Shown here one piece after another: positions 1 to 4,576 of a stretch of DNA of 8,852 nt; the stretch's first letter is position 1; each line of letters opens with the position of its first letter. The notes under the pieces were generated by a model. The model was not told the origin of the DNA. It worked only from the letters and a program-made list of their open reading frames with translations, and made no database searches. Position numbers and translations under genes: made by a program. Source of the stretch: an archaeon (lineage in GTDB: Archaea > Nanobdellota > Nanobdellia > SCGC-AAA011-G17 > GW2011-AR17). The stretch is taken from positions 1 to 8,852 of the forward strand of contig JAHFJQ010000042.1 in assembly GCA_023245755.1 (NCBI GenBank), given 5' to 3'.

Positions 1-656
1 GAGGAATCACGGAGTGCTATGGACAGTTTGGATCAGGAAAAAGTGCACTTGCACATCAACTAGCCATTAATGGATTAGATATTAATGAACAAGGTGAACC
101 ACAAGCATTTACGATTTGGATTGATTCTGAAAATACCTTCAGACCAGAAAGAGTCAAAGAGATCTGTGAAAATAATAACTATGATCCTATGACTGTTCTG
201 AAAAACATCAAAGTTGTCCGTGCATTTAACTCCGATCACCAAATGATGTGTGCAGAAAAAGTGGAAGATCTCATCAATAAAGAAGGCATCAAAGTGAAAC
301 TTGTTATTGTGGATTCTCTCATGACACACTTTCGTTCAGAGTTTATTGGACGAGGAACCCTTGCTGATAGACAACAAAAGATTAACAAGCATATGCACAC
401 CTTGATGAAACTCGCAGATAGCTTTAATCTCTGTGTGTATGTCACAAACCAAGTCATGTCAAAACCTGATACCTTCTTTGGAGATCCTACTGCTGCGATT
501 GGTGGGAATATTGTGGGTCACAATAGCCAAACGAGAATTTATCTTCGACGTGGAAAGGCAGACACGAGAGTTGCTAAATTAGTGGACAGCCCTTACCTTG
601 CAGATGGAGAAGCAATCTTTAAAATTTCTGAGAAGGGCATTATTGACGCGAAATAA
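1..656 (+). CDS. radA: DNA repair and recombination protein RadA, C-terminal 217 residues (start lies outside the window)
   Basis: RadA is the archaeal RecA/Rad51 recombinase. It forms ATP-dependent filaments on single-stranded DNA and drives strand exchange. The frame is open from base 3, so the N-terminal helix-hairpin-helix domain and start are missing. The ATPase core is visible: a Walker A motif GQFGSGKS at bases 21-44, the catalytic-glutamate segment DSENTFRPERV, a Walker B strand VKLVIVDS near base 300, then SEFIGRGTLADRQQK, VYVTNQVMSKPD and the IGGNIVGH loop 2 region. These match archaeal RadA closely and extend to a typical C-terminus (DGEAIFKISEKGI). RadB lacks this full set of loops and is unlikely. 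Walker A is slightly unusual: Q replaces the common E, and S replaces T after the lysine. A T-rich run follows the stop. Confidence 0.96.
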   Translation, partial: GITECYGQFGSGKSALAHQLAINGLDINEQGEPQAFTIWIDSENTFRPERVKEICENNNYDPMTVLKNIKVVRAFNSDHQMMCAEKVEDLINKEGIKVKLVIVDSLMTHFRSEFIGRGTLADRQQKINKHMHTLMKLADSFNLCVYVTNQVMSKPDTFFGDPTAAIGGNIVGHNSQTRIYLRRGKADTRVAKLVDSPYLADGEAIFKISEKGIIDAK

Positions 657-670
657 TTTTTTTCTTTTAT
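657..670 (+). terminator. T-run terminator after radA
   Basis: Directly after the radA stop codon there are seven T, a C and four more T on the coding strand. Archaeal RNA polymerase commonly terminates at such oligo-T tracts without a hairpin. No hairpin is visible here. Confidence 0.5.
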
Positions 671-691
671 TGTAGTTACTTAGAAGGAATA

Positions 692-702
692 ACTTTATAT
701 AT
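692..702 (+). promoter_or_regulatory. TATA-like box for the membrane methyltransferase gene
   Basis: The sequence ACTTTATATAT is centred about 25 bp before the ATG at 723, and no Shine-Dalgarno lies in front of that ATG. This geometry puts transcription start at or very near the start codon, so a leaderless mRNA is expected. Confidence 0.6.
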
Positions 703-722
703 CTCTTTCGCTCCTGAGATTT

Positions 723-1271
723 ATGCACAAACTGATTGAAAAGTATAAATCTGCTGAACCCGCTGTTGGAAAGATTCCTAGAGATAAAGCACTTTCTCCT
801 GAAAATCAAGAAAGGATTACGGATTACATGAAAGCCCAGCTTTGTTCAGGAGGAGCATGGGTTGTTGCTATGGCATCTCTTCCTCTTCAAGCGTATACTC
901 TTTCTCATGACCAAGGAGGAAGAATTTCTGAACTCAGCGATTATGTTGGTGTTGGACTTGGAATGATTGGATTTTCTTTGTGGAGTCTTTCTATGAAAAG
1001 ACTTGTACAGCATGACTTGTCTACAAAAGCCCAAACACCAAAAACAGATGGAATTATACATGGAACTATTCGACATCCAGCATATGCAGGTTTTCGTTTA
1101 GGATCCATCGGTTTACTCTGCATTGATCCGTCACTAGAAAACCTTGTTGCAACAGCAGGGGTTTTTCTTGCAACAGAACTTTGTGCACGAGCAGAAGAAG
1201 TACAATTAACAGTGGGATATGGAAAAAACTATTACGATTACATGCAAAGAACGAATCGCTTCTTGCCCTAG
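723..1271 (+). CDS. Isoprenylcysteine carboxyl methyltransferase / phospholipid methyltransferase-like membrane protein
   Basis: This 182-residue protein has the C-terminal signature of the ICMT/PEMT superfamily, membrane enzymes that use S-adenosylmethionine to methylate prenylated cysteines or lipid head groups. The signature is GTIRHPAYAGF (residues 114-124, with the conserved RHPxY), a glutamate pair at 158-159, the segment YGKNYYDY (166-173) and a terminal RFLP. Hydrophobic segments at about 43-60, 73-90, 123-134 and 139-153 fit a small multi-pass membrane protein. About 40 mostly polar N-terminal residues precede the first helix. The ATG at 723 is preceded by a TATA-like box at leaderless spacing, which supports this start. 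The substrate cannot be read from the sequence, and no prenylated partner gene is visible here. Family assignment is firm; the specific reaction is not. Confidence 0.82.
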   Translation: MHKLIEKYKSAEPAVGKIPRDKALSPENQERITDYMKAQLCSGGAWVVAMASLPLQAYTLSHDQGGRISELSDYVGVGLGMIGFSLWSLSMKRLVQHDLSTKAQTPKTDGIIHGTIRHPAYAGFRLGSIGLLCIDPSLENLVATAGVFLATELCARAEEVQLTVGYGKNYYDYMQRTNRFLP

Positions 1272-1279
1272 AACAATTT

Positions 1280-1300
1280 ATAAAAAAAGTTTCTCTTTTT
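1280..1300. terminator. Bidirectional T-run between convergent genes
   Basis: The 32-bp gap between the methyltransferase gene and the convergent 130-residue gene contains TTTCTCTTTTT on the plus strand (1290-1300). It also contains seven A at 1282-1288, which read as seven T on the minus strand. Each tract is suitably placed as an oligo-T terminator for the gene that runs into it. Confidence 0.4.
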
Positions 1301-1303
1301 GCA

Positions 1304-1696
1304 TTAATTAGGAAATAATCTTTCTAAAAATGCTGTTCTTTCTCTGTCATTAAGATTTCGTAAGGTGCCAATAGCTCCAGTGCGTGTTAAACTCTCTTCA
1401 ATACTTTGTAATCGTGGAAAAACTGCAGGTGCAACTTCAACAGTATTTCCTTTTTTTCGAAACCAAAGCTTATCTCTTATATCTAGTGCAAGCTCCGTTA
1501 CCTGATTTGCTTTTCTCCCTATATAGATTATTCCCAAATTCATTGGATCTCTGCTTTCACTATCATAATCCATTAATGGAACATAGCCGTATAATCCCCC
1601 AAGGTATTCTCTTTGTTCTGTTGTTGGAATACCTTGTGCAGTAAGATGCGTTTGCGTAATAGAACGATAAAAAGGTACGATAGTATATTTTGTCAT
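1304..1696 (-). CDS. Hypothetical protein, 130 residues, unrecognised
   Basis: I do not recognise this protein. It begins MTKYTIVPFYRSITQ and is soluble, with no signal peptide and no membrane segment. The N-terminal half mixes possible beta strands with a Gly/Tyr-rich stretch (YLGGLYGYVPLMDYDSE). The middle has a hydrophobic stretch, NLGIIYIGRKANQVTELALD. The C-terminus looks helical and ends in DRERTAFLERLFPN. The frame stays open to a TTG at 1702, but I chose the ATG at 1696 because a TATA-like box (minus-strand TTATATATC, about 1714-1725) is centred about 25 bp upstream, the spacing seen before neighbouring genes. The clear promoter and intact frame support a real gene. It runs convergent to the methyltransferase gene. 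No cysteine pairs or nucleotide-binding loop are visible. Confidence 0.7.
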   Translation of the reverse strand: MTKYTIVPFYRSITQTHLTAQGIPTTEQREYLGGLYGYVPLMDYDSESRDPMNLGIIYIGRKANQVTELALDIRDKLWFRKKGNTVEVAPAVFPRLQSIEESLTRTGAIGTLRNLNDRERTAFLERLFPN

Positions 1697-1713
1697 ATAC
1701 AAAAAACTAAAGG

Positions 1714-1725
1714 AGAGATATATAA
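1714..1725 (-). promoter_or_regulatory. TATA-like box for the 130-residue hypothetical gene
   Basis: On the minus strand the sequence CCTTATATATCT lies about 25 bp before the ATG at 1696. There is no Shine-Dalgarno, so a leaderless mRNA is expected. The spacing favours the ATG at 1696 over the TTG at 1702. Confidence 0.55.
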
Positions 1726-1749
1726 GGATATTCTTTAAGAAGGAAGAAA

Positions 1750-1800
1750 TGCCTCCCCGGGATTTGAAGCTCTGGACAGGTGGGACGCCCCCGCGCCAGA
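1750..1800 (-). other. GC-rich structured island ending like a tRNA 3' end (tRNA remnant or unknown ncRNA)
   Basis: Bases 1751-1800 contain 35 G or C out of 50, far above the surrounding AT-rich DNA. Read on the minus strand, the right-hand part folds as a hairpin: TCTGG pairs with CCAGA (1800-1796 with 1776-1772), and an inner GGGGG pairs with CCC-A-CC around a CGT triloop. It is followed by GCTTCAAATCC and GGGGAGGCA, which read like a tRNA T-loop (B-box), the 3' half of a T-stem and the 3' half of an acceptor stem. The 5' half of the T-stem does not pair (AGAGC against CCCGG), and no matching acceptor 5' strand (TGCCTCC) was found nearby. It is therefore not a complete tRNA as it stands. 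It may be a broken tRNA left by an insertion, an attachment-site remnant, or another structured RNA. Confidence 0.4.
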
Positions 1801-1811
1801 CTTATAAAAAC
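1801..1811 (+). promoter_or_regulatory. TATA-like box for the homing endonuclease gene
   Basis: CTTATAAAAAC is centred about 24 bp before the ATG at 1830, the same leaderless geometry as the neighbouring genes. It starts exactly where the GC-rich island ends. The presence of a promoter argues that the endonuclease is expressed from its own transcript and not spliced from a host RNA. Confidence 0.55.
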
Positions 1812-1829
1812 AATTTTCCCTATTAGAAT

Positions 1830-2609
1830 ATGCCTAGACTTAATCCAGAAACCAAAAACAAAGTATTTACTCTTCTTTCTCAAGCTAAAAGTCTTAATTT
1901 TATTAGAAGGGAAACTGGTGTGAAAAAAACTACTGCTTATTATTATATGAGAAAAATGCATGGAAGAAAGATAGCTCTTGTAAATATGAACACGACAAAT
2001 ATCTCTAGAAATGCTGAAATTTTAGGTTTCTTTGCTGGAGATGGAAACTATTATTTTGATGCTAAAAACTACTCTTATAGAATAATTTTATCTTTTAATT
2101 CCCTTACTGAAAAAAGACTTCAGGAGTACTATACTCACTCTCTTTATCTTCTTACCCATAAAAAAGCATGGATATATACCACTAAAGACCATGAGCTTAG
2201 AGTTGAGATGAAGTCTAAAGAACTTTATACCTTTCTTCAAAAATATTTGTATTGGGATAAAAGAACTACTAAAACAAAAAGCGTGCATATTAAAGATATC
2301 TCACTCTTGAATAATGAAGTATTTTGTCAAGGATTTTTACGAGGCCTTATTGATTCTGATGGTTGTATTAGTAAAGATCTTAGAGATATTTCCTTTGGTT
2401 CTGTTTCTTTTCATCTCGTTCAAGACTTTTTGGTTTGTTTAGACACATTATCAATTTCCCATTCTGATATCCGAGTTAAAAAAGATAATACTGGAAAAGA
2501 AGCTGATTTCTTCCTATTAAGATTATACAGACAAGATACCAAAAGATTTCTTAATCTTGTACAACCAGCTAAAATGAAACGGGTGGGCGGAGATTTGAAC
2601 TCCGGCTAA
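1830..2609 (+). CDS. LAGLIDADG homing endonuclease (free-standing), C-terminus running into tRNA-Arg antisense
   Basis: This is a monomeric, double-motif LAGLIDADG endonuclease of 259 residues, a family of selfish site-specific DNA-cleaving enzymes. Residues about 5-42 look like a helix-turn-helix (FIRRETGVKKTTAYYYMRK). The first motif is ILGFFAGDGN (64-73, acidic residue D71). The second is FLRGLIDSDG (169-178, acidic residue D177). Both metal-binding acidic residues are intact, so it may be active. Codon 251 begins exactly at the discriminator position of tRNA-Arg. The last nine residues (RVGGDLNSG) and the TAA stop are therefore supplied by the antisense strand of the tRNA, and the natural C-terminus probably ended near PAKMKR. 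It lies antisense to both flanking tRNA-like elements, so it is not an ordinary intron-encoded gene. It has its own TATA-like box. Confidence 0.88.
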   Translation: MPRLNPETKNKVFTLLSQAKSLNFIRRETGVKKTTAYYYMRKMHGRKIALVNMNTTNISRNAEILGFFAGDGNYYFDAKNYSYRIILSFNSLTEKRLQEYYTHSLYLLTHKKAWIYTTKDHELRVEMKSKELYTFLQKYLYWDKRTTKTKSVHIKDISLLNNEVFCQGFLRGLIDSDGCISKDLRDISFGSVSFHLVQDFLVCLDTLSISHSDIRVKKDNTGKEADFFLLRLYRQDTKRFLNLVQPAKMKRVGGDLNSG

Positions 2610-2666
2610 GGCCTTACTGCTTCTTATCCGCAGGGCCTTGTACTATCCAAGCTATACGACCCACCC
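2580..2666 (-). tRNA. tRNA-Arg(GCG) with a 13-nt anticodon-loop intron
   Basis: On the minus strand a full cloverleaf forms. The acceptor stem is GGGTGGG/CCCACCC (7 bp), the D-stem GTAT/GTAC, the anticodon stem AGGCC/GGCCT, the variable region TAGC, and the T-stem CGGAG/CTCCG with loop TTCAAAT. The discriminator is G and CCA is not encoded. The anticodon loop is 20 nt, too long by 13. Removing a 13-nt intron leaves CTGCGGA, with U33, anticodon GCG and a purine at 37, which decodes CGC as arginine. The D-loop has A20, a known arginine identity element, and C35 is present. It is transcribed divergently from the zinc-ribbon gene. Its T-arm and 3' acceptor overlap the last 30 bases of the homing endonuclease frame on the opposite strand. 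Confidence 0.93.
2615..2627 (-). other. 13-nt tRNA intron at the canonical 37/38 position
   Basis: The intron reads ATAAGAAGCAGTA on the minus strand. CTGC of the 5' exon pairs with GCAG of the intron to give a 4-bp helix stacked beyond the anticodon stem. The 3' splice site sits in a 3-nt bulge TAA (cut TA/A). The 5' splice site sits at GG/A within a 9-nt loop. This is a relaxed bulge-helix-loop version of the motif recognised by the archaeal tRNA splicing endonuclease. It is very short for a tRNA intron. Confidence 0.85.
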
Positions 2667-2689
2667 AAAGCAAATAGAAGGGAAATCCA

Positions 2690-2703
2690 AAGCTTTATTA
2701 ACC
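2690..2703. promoter_or_regulatory. Shared TATA-like region between tRNA-Arg (-) and the zinc-ribbon gene (+)
   Basis: AAGCTTTATTAACC lies in the 57-bp gap between the two divergent genes. On the plus strand CTTTATTAA is centred about 27 bp before the ATG at 2724, consistent with a leaderless message. On the minus strand TTAATAAAG is about 30 bp before the first base of tRNA-Arg, suitable for tRNA transcription starting a few bases upstream. Confidence 0.5.
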
Positions 2704-2723
2704 TTTTCCGTTTTTTCAGGGTT

Positions 2724-2897
2724 ATGGAAAAAGCGATTCAATGCTCCGCTAGTAAAGTCGAACTTGCAAACTTTAAAGGTTCGGTTATTTTCAAATGCCC
2801 TAAATGCGGACAGGCAGACATTATCCGAAGTTATCATTCTCGAGAACTTGGAACACGATATACATGCCCAAAATGTGCTTTTGAAGGTCCAAATTAA
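2724..2897 (+). CDS. Small zinc-ribbon RNA-binding protein (COG2888-like), translation-associated
   Basis: This is a 57-residue zinc-ribbon protein of the archaeal family predicted to bind RNA in translation, commonly encoded just before aEF-1-beta, as here (3-bp gap). Two CxxC knuckles are visible: FKCPKC (C25, C28) and YTCPKC (C48, C51). The C-terminal FEGP ending is typical of the family. Usual members carry two further pairs, a first CxxC near the N-terminus and an RCxxC before the last knuckle. Here these read C7-S-A-S10 and R-S36-Y-H-S39, so only C7 survives of those four cysteines. One complete zinc site is kept and the other appears lost as a unit. The ATG at 2724 is supported by a TATA-like box at leaderless distance. 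The alternative 95-codon frame over the same region is a shadow. Confidence 0.85.
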   Translation: MEKAIQCSASKVELANFKGSVIFKCPKCGQADIIRSYHSRELGTRYTCPKCAFEGPN

Positions 2898-2900
2898 ACA

Positions 2901-3179
2901 ATGGCAAAAGCAATGCTTGTTGTAAAGATTATGCCTGATAGCACAGATGTTGATCTTGTCTCCTTAGAAGGAAGAGTACGAGATGTTATTCTTGAAATTT
3001 ATGGAGAAGTAGGCGAAATTCGAAAAGAAGAAGAGCCTATTGGATTTGGTCTTATTGCACTCAAGTTTACCTTTATCATGGATGAAACCATTGGTTCTGA
3101 TGCTATTGAAGCAGCACTTGCAGAAGTTGATGGTATTGGAAATGCACAAGTTGTTGATTTTAGACGAACTTTGGGATAA
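2901..3179 (+). CDS. ef1b: Translation elongation factor aEF-1-beta
   Basis: aEF-1-beta is the guanine-nucleotide exchange factor that recharges aEF-1-alpha with GTP during elongation in the cytoplasm. The 92-residue length is typical for the archaeal protein. It opens with MAKAMLVVKIMPDSTDVDL and contains EEEPIGFGLIALKFTFIMDE, matching the family pattern of a small alpha/beta domain with a conserved central PIAFGL-like strand. It ends in DVDGIG-like and VVDFRRTLG segments (here AEVDGIGNAQVVDFRRTLG), which are diagnostic. It follows the zinc-ribbon gene by 3 bp and is probably co-transcribed from the same leaderless promoter. Its last 20 bases overlap the 3' end of the convergent 249-residue gene. 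T-rich tracts follow the stop. Confidence 0.95.
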   Translation: MAKAMLVVKIMPDSTDVDLVSLEGRVRDVILEIYGEVGEIRKEEEPIGFGLIALKFTFIMDETIGSDAIEAALAEVDGIGNAQVVDFRRTLG

Positions 3180-3909
3180 ATTTTTCTAGTACTTTTTGAT
3201 ATTTTTTATTCATACCCCCTAATCGGAATAGAATTACTTCTTCTACACCCAGCTCTTTACAGATTCTTAGATCCCTTTCTAACATTTCTAAAGATATGCT
3301 TGGTTCTGTGCCTAAAATACCATGCGTTAATGTTCCTAAACCAATACGAAGACGTTTTCCAAATTGTTTTTGTGCTTGTTGTATCTGCCTTCGCATAGCA
3401 TCTTGGCCAAAATTATGCATCGAACTGTAGATCATTTTTATAGGATAATGAGACTTTGTTGTAAAGCCCAGACCAAAAAAATATAATATTCTTTCGGCAC
3501 ACTTTGAAGAAGGGAAATACTCTGCCGTATAGACTTTTTTATGTTGGGAAACAAAAGAGCGGAGATAGTTTCTTGTTCTAAAAAAGAAGGGAAACTCTGT
3601 AAAGTAGAGGAGAGGATTTTGATGTGTGGGGAGTTCCGCATCAATCATGACAGGGATGTTTTTTTCTTGCACTTCTTCCAATGCTCTTTTCACTGCTCTT
3701 CTTTTTGAAAATGGGGAGAACCAATAGCCTTCTTCTTTGCTCAACAAAGGCCAGTAGATTTTTTCTTTTACATTCTTTGAAGATAGAATAATTTCGTTAA
3801 ACTCTTTTAGAGAATGTGCAGCTAAGTATACCTTTGTTGGAAAAGAGATATATTTTATCTTTGCAAGATTGTCTTTTGTAGGAAATTCTTCAAAGAAACT
3901 TATCTGCAT
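3160..3909 (-). CDS. Hypothetical protein, 249 residues, possibly TIM-barrel-like
   Basis: I do not recognise a named family. The protein is soluble, with no signal peptide or membrane helix. It begins MQISFFEEFPTKDNLAKIKYISFPTKVYLAAHS. It has an aromatic-rich segment (KIYWPLLSKEEGYWFSPF, about 50-67), then a strand-like IPVMIDAELPTH (85-96). The C-terminal third holds RLRIGLGTLTHGILG and LRICKELGVEEVILFRLGGMNKKY. Alternating strands and helices, with the pattern 'helix, GVEEVILF, GG' near the end, resemble the last units of a TIM barrel; this is inference only. The frame is intact and uses an ATG at 3909 preceded by a TATA-like box about 25 bp upstream, in a short divergent promoter shared with the HIT gene. 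It overlaps the aEF-1-beta 3' end by 20 bp. A hydrolase or isomerase role is possible but unsupported. Confidence 0.75.
   Translation of the reverse strand: MQISFFEEFPTKDNLAKIKYISFPTKVYLAAHSLKEFNEIILSSKNVKEKIYWPLLSKEEGYWFSPFSKRRAVKRALEEVQEKNIPVMIDAELPTHQNPLLYFTEFPFFFRTRNYLRSFVSQHKKVYTAEYFPSSKCAERILYFFGLGFTTKSHYPIKMIYSSMHNFGQDAMRRQIQQAQKQFGKRLRIGLGTLTHGILGTEPSISLEMLERDLRICKELGVEEVILFRLGGMNKKYQKVLEKFIPKFV
3180..3211 (+). terminator. T-rich tracts after the zinc-ribbon/aEF-1-beta operon
   Basis: After the aEF-1-beta stop the plus strand carries three clusters of five to six T within about 30 bases. This fits an archaeal oligo-T terminator, although it lies inside the coding region of the convergent gene, where those bases encode lysine and phenylalanine residues on the other strand. 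Confidence 0.35.
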
Positions 3910-3920
3910 AGCTAACGAAA

Positions 3921-3940
3921 GGCTTTTAACCTTTTAATAG
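3921..3940. promoter_or_regulatory. Divergent promoter pair for the 249-residue gene (-) and the HIT gene (+)
   Basis: The two start codons are only 43 bp apart. GGCTTTTAACC (3921-3931) is centred about 26 bp before the HIT ATG at 3953. CTATTAAAAGG on the minus strand (3940-3930) is centred about 25 bp before the ATG at 3909. Each box serves the start on its far side, so the two transcripts would start back to back, both leaderless. Confidence 0.5.
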
Positions 3941-3952
3941 TTTTTTCTTTCT

Positions 3953-4576
3953 ATGACTTTAACGCAGGAAAAAATTGAACAAATTAGGAATGAGCTAGAA
4001 GGACTTTCTGAAGAAGAACAACAAAAAAAGTTTCAAGAAATCATTACTACACTTAGTCCTGAAGAACGAGAACAACTCGTAGGAAGACAACAATGCCCAT
4101 TCTGTCTTATGGTAAAAGGAGAAATTCCTGTAAAAAAAGTCTATGAAGATGATACTCTCTTAGGAATCCTAGATATTCGACCTGCAAATAAAGGACATGT
4201 CCTTCTTTTTCCTAAAGAACACCATAGAGTGATGAGCACAGTTCCAGATCAGGTTATTGGAGAATTATTCAAAGTTGCAAATAAACTTTCTACGGCTATT
4301 TTTGAAACTGTTGGAGCACAAGGAACAAATATTTTTGTTGCAAATGGACCTGCAGCAGGACAAACTGCACCACATATGCTGGTGAATATTATCCCCAGAT
4401 TTGCAAAAGATAATGTCAGTATTGGATGGAATGCACAAACTATTGAGGATAATGAATTAGAAACACTTTCAGAAAATATTCGCAAGAAAACTCCTAGAGA
4501 AAAACCAAAAATTGCATTAGAAAAAAAAGAAGAAAAAATTGTCCAGCAAAAAGGAAAAATGGATAGGCTTCCTTAA
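3953..4576 (+). CDS. HIT-domain protein with a degenerate catalytic triad and charged terminal extensions
   Basis: HIT proteins bind nucleotides and usually hydrolyse or transfer nucleotidyl groups through an HxHxH motif. The core here spans about residues 46-155: a zinc-type CPFC (C48, C51), KVYEDD, ILDIRPANKGHVLLFPKEHH (72-91), NIFVANGPAAGQ, and the signature region APHMLVNIIPR (139-149). At the triad only the first histidine (H141) remains. The middle position, normally the nucleophile, is L143, and the third is N145. This suggests loss of ordinary hydrolase chemistry with retained nucleotide or zinc binding. The first 45 residues form a charged, helix-rich extension (glutamate- and glutamine-rich). 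The last 50 are lysine/glutamate-rich and probably flexible. Total length is 207 residues, longer than typical HIT proteins of about 110-170. The stop overlaps that of the prepilin peptidase. Confidence 0.85.
   Translation: MTLTQEKIEQIRNELEGLSEEEQQKKFQEIITTLSPEEREQLVGRQQCPFCLMVKGEIPVKKVYEDDTLLGILDIRPANKGHVLLFPKEHHRVMSTVPDQVIGELFKVANKLSTAIFETVGAQGTNIFVANGPAAGQTAPHMLVNIIPRFAKDNVSIGWNAQTIEDNELETLSENIRKKTPREKPKIALEKKEEKIVQQKGKMDRLP

Noticed and set aside
1384..1644. 86-codon plus-strand frame
   Set aside because: It is antisense to the 130-residue gene, which has a promoter at the right distance; this frame has none and only hydrophobic low-information sequence.
1697..1702. TTG start at 1702 for the 130-residue protein
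   Set aside because: The TATA-like box is spaced for a start at the ATG at 1696, and ATG is preferred over TTG.
1745..1825. Complete tRNA on the minus strand at the GC-rich island
   Set aside because: No 7-bp acceptor, no paired T-stem and no anticodon arm with U33 could be formed; only the 3' end resembles a tRNA, so it is reported as a remnant or unknown RNA.
1750..2666. A single tRNA interrupted by a large intron that carries the homing endonuclease
   Set aside because: tRNA-Arg is already complete at 2580-2666, no 5' half matches the 1750 fragment, and the endonuclease is antisense to the tRNA-like pieces.
2638..2925. 95-codon plus-strand frame over the tRNA-Arg/zinc-ribbon region
   Set aside because: It begins inside tRNA-Arg and reads out of frame through the zinc-ribbon gene; its product has no family features, while the 57-codon zinc-ribbon frame has clear CxxC motifs and a promoter.
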